This document shows positions 26,736 through 36,302 of a stretch of DNA of 64,000 nt, one piece after another. Positions within the stretch are counted from its first letter, which is position 1, and each line of letters starts with the position of its first letter. The DNA is from Mycobacterium kansasii ATCC 12478 (GTDB lineage: Bacteria > Actinomycetota > Actinomycetes > Mycobacteriales > Mycobacteriaceae): NCBI RefSeq assembly GCF_000157895.3, contig NC_022663.1, positions 62,001 through 126,000 on the forward strand, written 5' to 3'. The position numbers and the translations under genes were made by a program. The notes beneath the pieces were generated by a model. That model was not told the DNA's origin, did no database searches, and saw only the letters and a list, made by a program, of their open reading frames with translations.

Positions 26736-26962
26736 ATCGCTCTCGCGCGGGAGAGTTTCGTGGCCGCCAGCTACGGACGCCGAAGGAGCAACACCTCTCC
26801 GTCAACCTCTCAGGCACCCGGACCGCGCCGGACAACGATGCCTCTGGAAAGCGGTGACGACCCACGGGGGTCCTCACCCGCCGATGGGGAAAGGCGCCCG
26901 CAGCCATGGCGCCGAATCTCTCAGGCGCCTGGTGCACGGGTGAGGACAGAGGGAGAGGACCT
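26736..26962 (+). ncRNA. Tandem glycine riboswitch in gcvB leader
   Basis: Two glycine aptamers lie in tandem directly before gcvB. Aptamer 1 (about 26744-26852) has GCGGGAGAG, CGCCGAAGGAGCAA, CCTCTCAGGCA and GGACAACGATGCCTCTGG. Aptamer 2 (about 26855-26959) has GGGGAAAGGCGCC, GCGCCGAATCTCTCAGGCGC and GGACAGAGGGAGAG. These are the conserved glycine-riboswitch blocks in the right order. A short GGAC-CTTTA-GTCC hairpin follows at 26957-26969, 21 bases before the GTG. Glycine binding is expected to raise expression of the P protein. A hypothetical gene annotated here in M. tuberculosis (Rv1831) would lie on top of the RNA. Confidence 0.94.
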
Positions 26963-26990
26963 TTAGTCCTTTGCCCGTCAGGAGTTCACC

Positions 26991-29816
26991 GTGTCCGACC
27001 ATTCAACATTCGCAGACCGCCACATCGGACTGGACGACGAGGCCGTCAGGACGATGCTGGCGGTCATCGGTGTCGACACGCTCGACGACTTGGCATCCAA
27101 AGCGGTTCCCGCCGGCATCCTCGATGCCCTCACCGATGCGGGCACCGCCCCGGGCCTGGACCGGCTGCCGCCGGCCGCAAGCGAGGCCGAGGCGCTGGCC
27201 GAGCTGCGGGCACTGGCCGACGCCAACACCGTCGCGGTATCGATGATCGGGCAGGGCTACTACGACACGTTCACCCCGCCCGTGCTGCTGCGCAACATCA
27301 TGGAGAACCCGGCCTGGTATACGGCTTACACGCCCTACCAACCCGAGATCAGTCAGGGGCGCCTGGAAGCGCTCCTCAATTTCCAGACGATGATCACCGA
27401 CCTCACCGGCCTCGAGATCGCCAACGCGTCGATGCTCGACGAGGGTACCGCCGCCGCCGAAGCCATGACGCTGATGCACCGGGCCACCCGCAGCCGCTCG
27501 AACCGGCTGGCCGTCGACGTCGATGTGTTCACTCAAACCGCCACGGTATTGGCCACCCGCGCCAAGCCGTTGGGCATCGAGATCGTCACCGCCGATCTGC
27601 GCAATGGTCTTCCAGAAGGGGAGTTGTTCGGCGTTATCGCCCAGCTGCCCGGGGCCAGCGGCCGGATCACCGACTGGACCGCGCTGGTGCAGCAGGCCCA
27701 CGACCGTGGCGCGCTGGTGGCCCTCGGCGCCGACCTGTTGGCGCTGACGCTGATCACCCCGCCCGGTGAGATCGGCGCCGACGTAGCGTTCGGAACCACC
27801 CAACGTTTCGGGGTGCCAATGGGATTCGGCGGTCCGCATGCGGGATATCTGTCCGTGCACGCCAAGCATGCCCGGCAGTTGCCCGGACGCCTGGTGGGGG
27901 TGTCCGTCGACGGTGACGGTAATCCGGCCTATCGGCTGGCGCTGCAAACCCGCGAGCAGCACATCCGGCGAGACAAGGCGACCAGCAATATCTGCACCGC
28001 GCAGGTGCTGCTGGCGGTGATGGCCGCGATGTACGCCAGCTACCACGGCGCCGCGGGGCTGACCGCCATCGCGCGGCGGGTGCATGCCCATGCCGAAACC
28101 ATCGCCGCTGCCCTCGGCGATGCGCTGGTGCACGACCGGTTTTTCGACACCGTGCTGGCGCGAGTGCCCGGGCGCGCCGACCAGGTGCTGGCTGCGGCCA
28201 AGGCCAACGGCATCAACGTGTGGCGGGTCGACCCCGACCACGTGTCGGTGGCCTGCGACGAAACCACCACCGACGAGCATGTGACCACGGTGCTGCAGGC
28301 CTTTGGGGTGGAGCCAGCCGAGCCGGTATGCGCGGGGATCGCCAACCGCACCTCGGAATTCCTGACCCACTCGGCGTTCACGCAATACCACACCGAAACC
28401 GCGATGATGCGCTACCTGCGCACGCTGGCGGACAAGGATATCGCCTTGGACCGCAGCATGATTCCGCTCGGCTCGTGCACGATGAAGCTCAATGCGGCCG
28501 CGGAGATGGAGTCGATCACCTGGCCGGAGTTCGGGCGCCAGCATCCCTTCGCGCCGGCGTCGGACACGCCCGGGTTGCGCCGGCTCATCGCGGACCTGGA
28601 GAGCTGGCTGGTCGCGATCACCGGCTACGACGCGGTCTCCCTGCAGCCCAACGCGGGTTCGCAGGGGGAGTACGCCGGTCTGCTGGCGATCCACGACTAC
28701 CACGCCAGCCGCGGCGAGTCGCACCGCGACATCTGCCTGATCCCGTCCAGCGCGCACGGGACCAACGCCGCCTCGGCCGCCCTGGCCGGAATGAAGGTCG
28801 TAGTTGTGGGCTGTCATGACAACGGTGACGTCGACCTCGACGATCTGCGCGCCAAGGTGAGCACCCATGCGGACCGGCTGTCGGCCCTGATGATCACCTA
28901 CCCGTCCACGCACGGCGTCTACGAACACGACATCGCCGACATCTGTGCGGCGGTGCACGACGCCGGCGGCCAGGTGTATGTCGACGGGGCGAATCTCAAC
29001 GCGCTGGTCGGCCTGGCCCGGCCGGGCAAGTTCGGCGGCGACGTCAGCCATCTGAACCTGCACAAGACGTTCTGCATTCCGCACGGCGGCGGCGGCCCGG
29101 GAGTGGGACCTGTCGCGGTGCGCTCGCATCTGGCCCCGTTCCTACCGGGCCACCCGTTCGCGCCTGAATTGCCACCTGGACGCCCGGTGTCGTCGGCACC
29201 CTTCGGCTCGGCGTCGATCCTGCCGATCACCTGGGCGTACATCCGGATGATGGGCGCGGACGGCCTGCGGACGGCATCGTTGAACGCGATCGCGTCGGCC
29301 AACTACATCGCTCGGCGCCTCGACGAGTATTTCCCGGTGCTCTATACCGGCGAGAACGGCATGGTCGCCCACGAGTGCATCCTGGACCTTCGCGGCATCA
29401 CCAAGGCAACCGGGGTCACGGTCGACGATGTCGCAAAGCGATTGGCGGACTATGGTTTCCACGCGCCGACAATGAGCTTCCCGGTGGCCGGAACGCTGAT
29501 GGTGGAACCGACCGAGAGTGAGACTCTGGCCGAGGTCGACGCCTTCTGCGAGGCCATGATCAGCATCCGCGCCGAGATCGATCGAGTCGGGGCCGGCCAG
29601 TGGCCGGTGGACGACAATCCGTTGCGGGGCGCGCCGCATACCGCCGAGTGCCTGCTGGTGGCCGACTGGGACCACCCGTACACCCGGGAAGAAGCTGCCT
29701 ATCCGCTGGGCGCCGGGTTCCGGCCCAAGGTCTGGCCGCCGGTGCGCCGGATCGACGGTGCCTATGGCGACCGCAACCTGGTGTGTTCGTGTCCTCCGGT
29801 CGAGGCCTTCGCCTAG
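26991..29816 (+). CDS. gcvB: Glycine dehydrogenase (decarboxylating), P protein
   Basis: This 941-residue pyridoxal-phosphate enzyme has the fused alpha and beta halves of the P protein. The cofactor lysine is in HLNLHKTFCIPHGGGGPG near residue 690. It releases CO2 from glycine and loads the aminomethyl group on lipoylated GcvH. The start is GTG 26991 with CAGGAG six bases upstream. The length equals Rv1832. It is preceded by a tandem glycine riboswitch, so it is switched on by its own substrate. In mycobacteria the enzyme, run in reverse, is also discussed as glycine synthase in hypoxia. Confidence 0.97.
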   Translation: MSDHSTFADRHIGLDDEAVRTMLAVIGVDTLDDLASKAVPAGILDALTDAGTAPGLDRLPPAASEAEALAELRALADANTVAVSMIGQGYYDTFTPPVLLRNIMENPAWYTAYTPYQPEISQGRLEALLNFQTMITDLTGLEIANASMLDEGTAAAEAMTLMHRATRSRSNRLAVDVDVFTQTATVLATRAKPLGIEIVTADLRNGLPEGELFGVIAQLPGASGRITDWTALVQQAHDRGALVALGADLLALTLITPPGEIGADVAFGTTQRFGVPMGFGGPHAGYLSVHAKHARQLPGRLVGVSVDGDGNPAYRLALQTREQHIRRDKATSNICTAQVLLAVMAAMYASYHGAAGLTAIARRVHAHAETIAAALGDALVHDRFFDTVLARVPGRADQVLAAAKANGINVWRVDPDHVSVACDETTTDEHVTTVLQAFGVEPAEPVCAGIANRTSEFLTHSAFTQYHTETAMMRYLRTLADKDIALDRSMIPLGSCTMKLNAAAEMESITWPEFGRQHPFAPASDTPGLRRLIADLESWLVAITGYDAVSLQPNAGSQGEYAGLLAIHDYHASRGESHRDICLIPSSAHGTNAASAALAGMKVVVVGCHDNGDVDLDDLRAKVSTHADRLSALMITYPSTHGVYEHDIADICAAVHDAGGQVYVDGANLNALVGLARPGKFGGDVSHLNLHKTFCIPHGGGGPGVGPVAVRSHLAPFLPGHPFAPELPPGRPVSSAPFGSASILPITWAYIRMMGADGLRTASLNAIASANYIARRLDEYFPVLYTGENGMVAHECILDLRGITKATGVTVDDVAKRLADYGFHAPTMSFPVAGTLMVEPTESETLAEVDAFCEAMISIRAEIDRVGAGQWPVDDNPLRGAPHTAECLLVADWDHPYTREEAAYPLGAGFRPKVWPPVRRIDGAYGDRNLVCSCPPVEAFA

Positions 29817-29841
29817 CCTAGCTCGAGCTGAGCCCGAGGTC

Positions 29842-30714
29842 TCAGCCGAAGCGCTCGATGATCGCGGCGGCGATCTCCTGCGGCGCGTCTTCTTGAATGA
29901 AGTGCTTGGCGTTGGGCAACTCGACGAGGACATGATCGGGGAATGTGGCGCGCATCCGCGGCAGGCATGGGCCGGGCCGGAATGCGAAATCTTTCATACC
30001 CCAAACGAATAGCGCGGGCTTGGCGCCGAGTTTGACCGGCACGTCGCGGGCCAGCCTCGCCAGTAACGGGTGGGCGGCCAGGATTTCCTTGGGCATCCTC
30101 GCCACCGCCGGCCGGTCCGCGGGGCTGGCCTGCACGGCCCGGTAGTGCTCCATCACCGCAGGGCCGGGGCGGTGCTCGGTCCCGGCCGGAATCAACCGCT
30201 CCACAAAGAAATTGCGCTGCACGATCGCGTACTGCAGCGGCGGACTGGACATCACCCTGCTGAACATCTTCATCGTCAGGGTGTCCGCCGGCCAGAACCA
30301 GGTGTTGCCCAACACGACGCCACGTACCCGGTCCGCTCGCTCGACCGATACCGCCATACCGATCGGACCACCCCAGTCCTGACCCATTGTGAGGTAACCG
30401 TCGAGACCGAGGTGGTCGACGAATTCACCGACAACCCGCGCGTGGTCACCGATCCGGTAGCCGAACGCCGCGGGGCGCTCCGACAGGCCGAAGCCGAGAT
30501 AATCCGGTGCGATACAACGGAACCGGTCCCGCAGGGCCACGATAACGTTGCGGTACAGAAAGCTCCAGGTCGGGTTGCCGTGGCACAGCAGGATCGGTGG
30601 CCCGTCTCCCTCGTCGACGTAGTGCATACGTCCGTGTGAGCTGTCGAACCAGCGCGACTGGAACGGATACAGCTGGGGATCGGGGGTGAAAACCGGGTTG
30701 AAATGCGGGCTCAT
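29842..30714 (-). CDS. Haloalkane dehalogenase-like alpha/beta hydrolase (Rv1833c/DmbC type)
   Basis: This 290-residue hydrolase has the oxyanion element HGNPTWSFLY, the nucleophile aspartate in MGQDWGGPIG, a halide-stabilising Trp in GNTWFWPAD and the catalytic His in LPNAKHFIQED. These features define haloalkane dehalogenases, in which an Asp ester is formed on the alkyl carbon. Rv1833c (DmbC) is the close relative. ATG 30714 has AAAGGAG just upstream; the longer frame to 30888 overlaps the divergent gene and was rejected. It shares a 38-base promoter gap with the divergent lipZ-like gene. Confidence 0.9.
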   Translation of the reverse strand: MSPHFNPVFTPDPQLYPFQSRWFDSSHGRMHYVDEGDGPPILLCHGNPTWSFLYRNVIVALRDRFRCIAPDYLGFGLSERPAAFGYRIGDHARVVGEFVDHLGLDGYLTMGQDWGGPIGMAVSVERADRVRGVVLGNTWFWPADTLTMKMFSRVMSSPPLQYAIVQRNFFVERLIPAGTEHRPGPAVMEHYRAVQASPADRPAVARMPKEILAAHPLLARLARDVPVKLGAKPALFVWGMKDFAFRPGPCLPRMRATFPDHVLVELPNAKHFIQEDAPQEIAAAIIERFG

Positions 30715-30752
30715 TACGCTCCTTTGGTCACCCACGATGGTATGTCGGAGGG

Positions 30753-31625
30753 GTGACATCACCGAGTGTTCGAGCCTGGCGTGACGGCGGTCGCTGGCTG
30801 CACACCGCCGCGGGCAAAGTGTTCGTCCGATCAGGGCCGGGCGCCGCGCCGACCCTGTTGCTGTTGCACGGCTATCCGTCCAGTTCATTCGACTTTCGGG
30901 AGGTCATTCCGCACCTGGCCGGTCAGGCGTGGGTCACGATGGATTTCCTCGGTTTCGGTTTGTCCGACAAGCCTCGCCCGCACCGCTACAGCCTGCTGGA
31001 GCAGGCCGATCTGGTGCAGGCAGTGATTGCCCGAACCACCACCGGCCCGGTGGTGGTGCTGGCGCACGACATGGGCACGTCGGTGACCACCGAACTGCTC
31101 GCCCGCGACCTGGACGGACGCCTGCCGTTCGATCTGCGCCGCGCGGTGCTGAGCAACGGCAGCGTGATTCTGAAACGGGCCAGTCTGCGGCCGATTCAGA
31201 GGGTATTGCGCGGCCCGCTGGGGCCCGTCGCGGCCCGATTGGTCACCCGCGGCGGCTTCCGGCGCAGCTTTGGCACGCTGTTTTCCGCCGGGCACCCGCT
31301 TTCGGATGAGGAAGCCGAGGCCCAATGGGAGCTGCTGTCCTACCATGACGGTCATCGGATACCTCATCTGCTGATCAGCTATCTCGAAGAGCGGGTGCGC
31401 TATGCGGAGCGCTGGCACGGCGCCGTACGCGACTGGCCAAAGCCGCTGGGGTTTGTCTGGGGACTTGCCGATCCGGTGGCAACGACCAACGTGCTCAACG
31501 GATTACGGGACTTGCGCCCGCATGCCGCCGTCGTCGAACTGCCCGGCTTGGGCCACTATCCGCAGCTGGAGGATCCCCGGGCGTATGCCGGGGCGGCGCT
31601 GTCATTGCTGGTGGACTCAGCTTAG
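30753..31625 (+). CDS. lipZ: Alpha/beta hydrolase LipZ-like
   Basis: This 290-residue alpha/beta hydrolase has the HGYPSSSFDF oxyanion motif. Asp, rather than Ser, is at the nucleophile elbow (AHDMGTS), with an ELPGLGHYPQLEDP catalytic His region. The Asp nucleophile places it with epoxide hydrolases or dehalogenases rather than with lipases, although M. tuberculosis Rv1834 is named lipZ. The GTG at 30753 lies right after CGGAGG. It is divergent from the dehalogenase-like gene. Its 3' end overlaps the VWA gene on the other strand by nine bases; Rv1835c, expected next in M. tuberculosis order, is absent. Confidence 0.87.
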   Translation: MTSPSVRAWRDGGRWLHTAAGKVFVRSGPGAAPTLLLLHGYPSSSFDFREVIPHLAGQAWVTMDFLGFGLSDKPRPHRYSLLEQADLVQAVIARTTTGPVVVLAHDMGTSVTTELLARDLDGRLPFDLRRAVLSNGSVILKRASLRPIQRVLRGPLGPVAARLVTRGGFRRSFGTLFSAGHPLSDEEAEAQWELLSYHDGHRIPHLLISYLEERVRYAERWHGAVRDWPKPLGFVWGLADPVATTNVLNGLRDLRPHAAVVELPGLGHYPQLEDPRAYAGAALSLLVDSA

Positions 31626-33743
31626 AAAGATGCTGAGTGCGGTCGCGAGGTCGGGTCCGGCCGACGTCGCCAGGTTCTGGTAACTGCCACCGCTGAGCTG
31701 CGCGACGGCTTCCCAGGTTGACCGGTCCGGGTCGGCGCCGAAATCGATGATGTTGACCGCGATGGGTTTGGCCGGGTCGGCGCTGGTCCGGATGAAGTCC
31801 TGCAGTCCCGGCCCGTCGAGGGTTTGGTCGGTGTGCGGCCCCCCGGTGATCACCAGGATCGAATTGGCTTGACCGGCACGGAAGTTGGCCTGCACCTCCT
31901 GGTAGATCATGCGCAGCGTGGTGAACGACACCGCGCCGCCGCCCGACGAGTACTGCTTGTCCAGCGCGGCGATCAGTGCTGCTGAGCGGGGCTGGCCGTT
32001 GACGGGGTCGGCCAGCGGTCCCGTCGGCACCTCGCTGCGACCCTCGTGGCCGTCGAATGTCCACAAGCCGATCACCGCGCTGGGCGGTAACGTCTTCAGT
32101 CGGCTTTGAAGCGCCGCGACAACGTTGGCCAGACGCGTCTTGCCGCCATCGTCGGTGGGCATCGACTGGTCGAGCATGATGGTCGCGGCTACGCCGATCG
32201 ACGGTGTGGCCATGGTGTCGGCCAGGGTGGCCCGCATTCCGTCGTCACCGATCGACAGCGGGGCGGGCAGCGCCGCGAAACTCGTGACCGGGCTGCTCGG
32301 CGACTTGACGCCGTTGACCCGGAAGCCGGCTTTGGCCAGCTTCGCCAGCTGGTCGGGCTTTTGCAGGTAGCGGGCGAAGGCGCTGGCCGCCGTGGTCTGC
32401 TCCTGCGACAGCCACGAGCCGTTGAGCAGTACCGCCGGGTAGTCGGCGATCGCCACCGGCCCGGGCGGCAGCCAGGAGCTCAAAACCTTCTTTGCGTCCG
32501 ACAGTGACTGAGCACGCTGGAACAACTGCTGCTCGGTGGTGACCACTGCGTGCACCGGTGCCGCCGCGGCGTCGCCGGATTTGACGAGCGTGTTCATCGC
32601 CTCGGTCAAGGACTCGTCGGCCAGCTTGGGCTGGGCGGCCATCAACGTGCGCACTGCGCCGCTTCCGGCGGTCGGCGGTGCTCCGGGCGGCGCCGATGCG
32701 ACCGCGATCGCCTCGCCGGCCAAGAATGCGGCATCCCCGTTACCGGCGACGGGCATTGCCAGACGCAGCGAACCCCAGGACGGCAGGTTCAACGCGGCCA
32801 TCGAGTTCGGGTTGGCCTGCAGCTGCGGTAGCGCTGCCCAGTTCTGGTTTGACAGCGGCTGCTGTAGCTCGGGGCGGATAGCGAGCAGAACTGGTGAGGT
32901 CGCCAGTGAACGGCTGTCGCTGATGGTCTGCTTACCGGTGGCCGCGGACAGGCGCGCTGCAGAGACGGAGCTGCCGGGGATCCACAGCCCCGGCTGGCCA
33001 CCCAGTTCGGATGGCCATTTACCGATGAAACCCGCGATGACGGCGTCGGAATCGGCGGCCTTGACGGCCACCGTCACGCACTTGTCCCCGACCGGGCCGG
33101 CCGACGCGTTGTAGCTGTCGGCGAATTCATTGACCCGCTCGGCGATCGTCGGGTCGGCGATGACGGCGACGGTGTCCTTGCCGCCCACGCAGCGCGCTGC
33201 GGCAGTACGGGAACGGTGGTACAGCGCCTCACCGAAGAAGCGCCACACAATCACCCCGGCTACCACCACCACGACCGCGACGAGGGCCACGATCACGCCG
33301 ATGCTGACTCCGCGCCATCCGTCTGCGCTGCGGTGGCCGCCCTGCCAGTTGCCCAGACCTCGATGGCCAGCGGTGCGGAATGGCGGTGGTGGAGCCGCCG
33401 CCGATTCGGGGCTCGGCGGCTCCTCACCTGCCGGGCCCGACCCGAAATCGGGGTATTCATCTGCGCCGTCGGCCGAATAATCGGCGGCATGGTCACCCGC
33501 GCCGGCGTAATGAGCCCCGTCGGAAAGATCGCCTTCACTCCAATAGGCCCGATCGGCGTAGCCACGGCCGCTCGGAGGTTCGACGGCCGACGGCTCGGCC
33601 GACCCGGGATACCCGACCTCTGAATGCCTGCCGCCACCGGGCTGATCGGCTATCTGGTCGGCCCAGTCTTGCTGCTCCGCGGCGTATTCGTCAGGCGGTT
33701 CGTCAGCGGAATCCTCAGGGTCGGGCAAACTGTGCCTACCCAT
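31617..33743 (-). CDS. Membrane-anchored substrate-binding/VWA-domain protein (Rv1836c-like)
   Basis: This 708-residue protein has a long acidic, Pro- and Gly-rich cytoplasmic N-terminus (about 1-145) and one membrane span (VSIGVIVALVAVVVVVAGVIVW). An extracellular bacterial solute-binding-like domain and a C-terminal von Willebrand A domain (about 500-700) follow. The metal-site motif is DQSMPT, which departs from the canonical DxSxS. It starts at ATG 33743 and lies downstream of glcB on the same strand with an 83-base gap. It is a conserved actinobacterial protein whose function has not been determined; display of a binding domain outside the membrane is what the sequence shows. Confidence 0.86.
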   Translation of the reverse strand: MGRHSLPDPEDSADEPPDEYAAEQQDWADQIADQPGGGRHSEVGYPGSAEPSAVEPPSGRGYADRAYWSEGDLSDGAHYAGAGDHAADYSADGADEYPDFGSGPAGEEPPSPESAAAPPPPFRTAGHRGLGNWQGGHRSADGWRGVSIGVIVALVAVVVVVAGVIVWRFFGEALYHRSRTAAARCVGGKDTVAVIADPTIAERVNEFADSYNASAGPVGDKCVTVAVKAADSDAVIAGFIGKWPSELGGQPGLWIPGSSVSAARLSAATGKQTISDSRSLATSPVLLAIRPELQQPLSNQNWAALPQLQANPNSMAALNLPSWGSLRLAMPVAGNGDAAFLAGEAIAVASAPPGAPPTAGSGAVRTLMAAQPKLADESLTEAMNTLVKSGDAAAAPVHAVVTTEQQLFQRAQSLSDAKKVLSSWLPPGPVAIADYPAVLLNGSWLSQEQTTAASAFARYLQKPDQLAKLAKAGFRVNGVKSPSSPVTSFAALPAPLSIGDDGMRATLADTMATPSIGVAATIMLDQSMPTDDGGKTRLANVVAALQSRLKTLPPSAVIGLWTFDGHEGRSEVPTGPLADPVNGQPRSAALIAALDKQYSSGGGAVSFTTLRMIYQEVQANFRAGQANSILVITGGPHTDQTLDGPGLQDFIRTSADPAKPIAVNIIDFGADPDRSTWEAVAQLSGGSYQNLATSAGPDLATALSIFLS

Positions 33744-33826
33744 TTGGCGTCAGCGTCCTCTCCGTCGAAGATTGCCCAGTGTTGACCAGGAATGAGCCAG
33801 CGACTGTTTCCAATGGGTCCTGATGG

Positions 33827-36019
33827 TCACCCGCGCTGCGCCTTGAGTTCCCGACGACGGCGATGCAGGATCGGCTCGGTGTAACCGTTGGGCTGCTGCG
33901 CCCCGGACAGGATCAGGTCCTGAGCGGCCAAGAACGCGATGCTGTCATCGAAATCCGGCGACATCGGGTGGTACGCGGGGTCACCGGCGTTCTGCTTGTC
34001 CACCAATGGCGCCATCCGCTCTAGGCTGGCCCGCACGTCTTCGCTGGTGATCACGCCGTGTCGCAGCCAGTTGGCCAGTAGCTGACTCGAGATCCGCAGG
34101 GTAGCGCGGTCCTCCATGAGCGCCACGTTGTGGATGTCGGGCACCTTCGAACAGCCCACGCCCTGGTCGATCCAGCGCACCACGTAGCCGAGGATGGACT
34201 GGCAGTTGTTGTCGAGTTCCTCCCGGATCTCCTCGGGCGCCCAGGCCAGCTCCTTGGCCAGCGGAATCGTCAGCAGCTGATCGATCGTGGTCCGGGTCTT
34301 GCCCTGCAGTTCTTTCTGTACCGCGAACACATCCACTTGGTGGTAGTGCATCGCGTGCAGGGTGGCCGCCGTCGGGGAGGGCACCCACGCGGTGGTGGCG
34401 CCGGCCTTGGGCTGGGCGATCTTCTGCTCGACCATGTCGGCCATCAGCTCGGTCATCGCCCACATGCCCTTGCCGATCTGAGCCTTGCCGGTGAAGCCGG
34501 CGGCGAGCCCGATGTCGACGTTGGCGTCCTCGTAAGCCTTGATCCAGGTGGTGTTCTTCATCGCACCTTTGCGGATCATCGGACCGGCTTCCATCGACGT
34601 GTGAATCTCGTCGCCGGTGCGGTCCAGGAACCCGGTGTTGATGAAGACGACTCGGTCGGCTGCGGCCTTGATACACGCCTTGAGGTTCACGGTGGTCCGG
34701 CGTTCTTCGTCCATGATGCCGACCTTCATGGTGCCCTGCGGCAACCCCAGCACGTCTTCCACCCGGCTGAACAGCTCGCAGGTGAAGGCCACCTCGGCCG
34801 GCCCGTGCATCTTGGGCTTGACGATGTAGATGGAGCCGGTTCGGCTATTGGTCAAGGGGCCGTTGGCCTCGCCAGCCCTGAGCCCATGGATCGCGATCAG
34901 CCCGGTGAGCAGGGCATCCATGATGCCCTCGAACACCTCTTTCTCGTCACCACTGCCGTCGCTGACGACGATCGCGTCATTGGTCATCAGGTGCCCGACA
35001 TTGCGCACGAACAGCAGGCTGCGGCCGGGCAGGGTCAGCTCGCCGCCGTCGGGTGTGGTGTAGGTGCGGTCCTGGTTCAGAACCCGGGTGAAGGTCTTGC
35101 CGTCCTTGGTGACCTCTTCGGCCAGGTCACCCTTGTTCAGGCCGAGCCAGTTGCGGTACCCGAGCACTTTGTCGTCGGCGTCGACGGCGGCCACCGAATC
35201 CTCGAAGTCCATGATCGTGGTCACCGCCGATTCCAGGACCACGTCCTTGACACCGGCACGGTCGGTGGCGCCGATCGGCGATTCCGGGTCGATCAGGATC
35301 TCGATGTGCAGGCCGTGGTTGACCAGCAGCACCGAATTCGGGGCCTCGGCCGCGCCGGTATACCCGGCGAGCTGGCGGGGATCGGCCAGCCCCGACGACG
35401 AGTCCGCCAGGGAAACCACCAATTGGCCGTCTTGCACCGTGAAGCCCGTGGCATCGGCGTACGAGCCCGCGGCCAGCGGCACGCTGTCGTCGAGAAACTT
35501 GCGCGCGTAGGCGATCACCTTGTCGCCGCGAACCTTGTTGTAGCTGGTGCCCTTTTCGGCCCCGTCGCTTTCCGGAATAACGTCGGTGCCGTACAGCGCG
35601 TCGTACAGCGAGCCCCAGCGGGCATTGGCCGCATTCAGCGCAAAGCGCGCGTTGAGTACGGGCACCACCAGTTGCGGGCCGGCCGTCGTGGTGATCTCGT
35701 CGTCGACGCCTGAGGTGGTGATGGCGAAATCTTCGGGTTCGGGCAGCAGATATCCGATGTCGGTGAGGAACTGCCGGTAGGCCTCGGGGTCCAGGGGTTC
35801 GATCACCCGATGCCGATGCCACTTGTCGATCTGGGCCTGCAGCTCGTCTCTGATCTTGAGCAATTCCTGGTTCTGCGGGGTCAGGTCGGTGACCACTTTG
35901 TCCACGCCGGCCCAGAAGCTGTCGGGGTCAAGGTCGGTGCCGGGCAGGGCCTCGTTGTTCACGAAGTCGTAGAGCACTCGAGCGACGCGCAGGTTCCCCG
36001 CCGGCACGCGGTCTGTCAT
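33827..36019 (-). CDS. glcB: Malate synthase G
   Basis: This 730-residue malate synthase has the isoform G layout. Catalytic segments TIMDFEDSVAAVDADDK, FEGIMDALLTGLIAIHG, GIMDEERRTTVNLKA and the late cysteine of GVGCSKVPDIH are present. It condenses glyoxylate with acetyl-CoA to make malate in the glyoxylate shunt, which is essential for growth on fatty acids and cholesterol. ATG 36019 follows GGAGGAGAACC, a very strong site; the 812-residue extension upstream is not needed. A 14-bp palindrome sits about 86 bases before the start. The vapBC34 and PE_PGRS34 genes next to glcB in M. tuberculosis are not here. Confidence 0.97.
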   Translation of the reverse strand: MTDRVPAGNLRVARVLYDFVNNEALPGTDLDPDSFWAGVDKVVTDLTPQNQELLKIRDELQAQIDKWHRHRVIEPLDPEAYRQFLTDIGYLLPEPEDFAITTSGVDDEITTTAGPQLVVPVLNARFALNAANARWGSLYDALYGTDVIPESDGAEKGTSYNKVRGDKVIAYARKFLDDSVPLAAGSYADATGFTVQDGQLVVSLADSSSGLADPRQLAGYTGAAEAPNSVLLVNHGLHIEILIDPESPIGATDRAGVKDVVLESAVTTIMDFEDSVAAVDADDKVLGYRNWLGLNKGDLAEEVTKDGKTFTRVLNQDRTYTTPDGGELTLPGRSLLFVRNVGHLMTNDAIVVSDGSGDEKEVFEGIMDALLTGLIAIHGLRAGEANGPLTNSRTGSIYIVKPKMHGPAEVAFTCELFSRVEDVLGLPQGTMKVGIMDEERRTTVNLKACIKAAADRVVFINTGFLDRTGDEIHTSMEAGPMIRKGAMKNTTWIKAYEDANVDIGLAAGFTGKAQIGKGMWAMTELMADMVEQKIAQPKAGATTAWVPSPTAATLHAMHYHQVDVFAVQKELQGKTRTTIDQLLTIPLAKELAWAPEEIREELDNNCQSILGYVVRWIDQGVGCSKVPDIHNVALMEDRATLRISSQLLANWLRHGVITSEDVRASLERMAPLVDKQNAGDPAYHPMSPDFDDSIAFLAAQDLILSGAQQPNGYTEPILHRRRRELKAQRG

Positions 36020-36104
36020 GGTTCTCCTCCAAAATTGGCCGGTACTCGGCGGTACTTGCCTGTACTCGGGCCCCACTGGCTTGTCACTGGCTACGGCCCT
36101 CAGC

Positions 36105-36118
36105 CTACCGATCGGTAG
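36105..36118. promoter_or_regulatory. 14-bp palindrome upstream of glcB
   Basis: CTACCGATCGGTAG is a perfect palindrome 85-99 bases upstream of the glcB ATG. The TACCG/CGGTA half-sites resemble actinobacterial TetR-family operators, so it is a candidate site for carbon-source control of the glyoxylate shunt. Three GTACT repeats follow between it and the gene (36042-36068). Confidence 0.5.
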
Positions 36119-36302
36119 CCTGACGAGCCTATCCGGCCAACCACAAGGGCAGGTCACGGCGCGCCCAAAGCCCCGCCTCCGGTAGGCGGCCGGCCCGGCC
36201 GGCTGGGCTCTGGCAACGCATTTTCGCGCTGCCTGGACACGACGGGCACCTCGGCCCCCGATCATTCCGGGCCCCTATCGCGGTACCGGTCAGCCGGGCT
36301 GG

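Noticed and set aside
26569..26966. Small genes over the glycine riboswitch
   Set aside because: Several short frames cover the RNA on both strands. They lack ribosome sites and protein-like composition, and the conserved aptamer blocks explain the sequence.
34130..35713. 527-residue plus-strand frame across glcB
   Set aside because: It is fully antisense to the unmistakable malate synthase G gene; long shadow frames are normal in GC-rich DNA.
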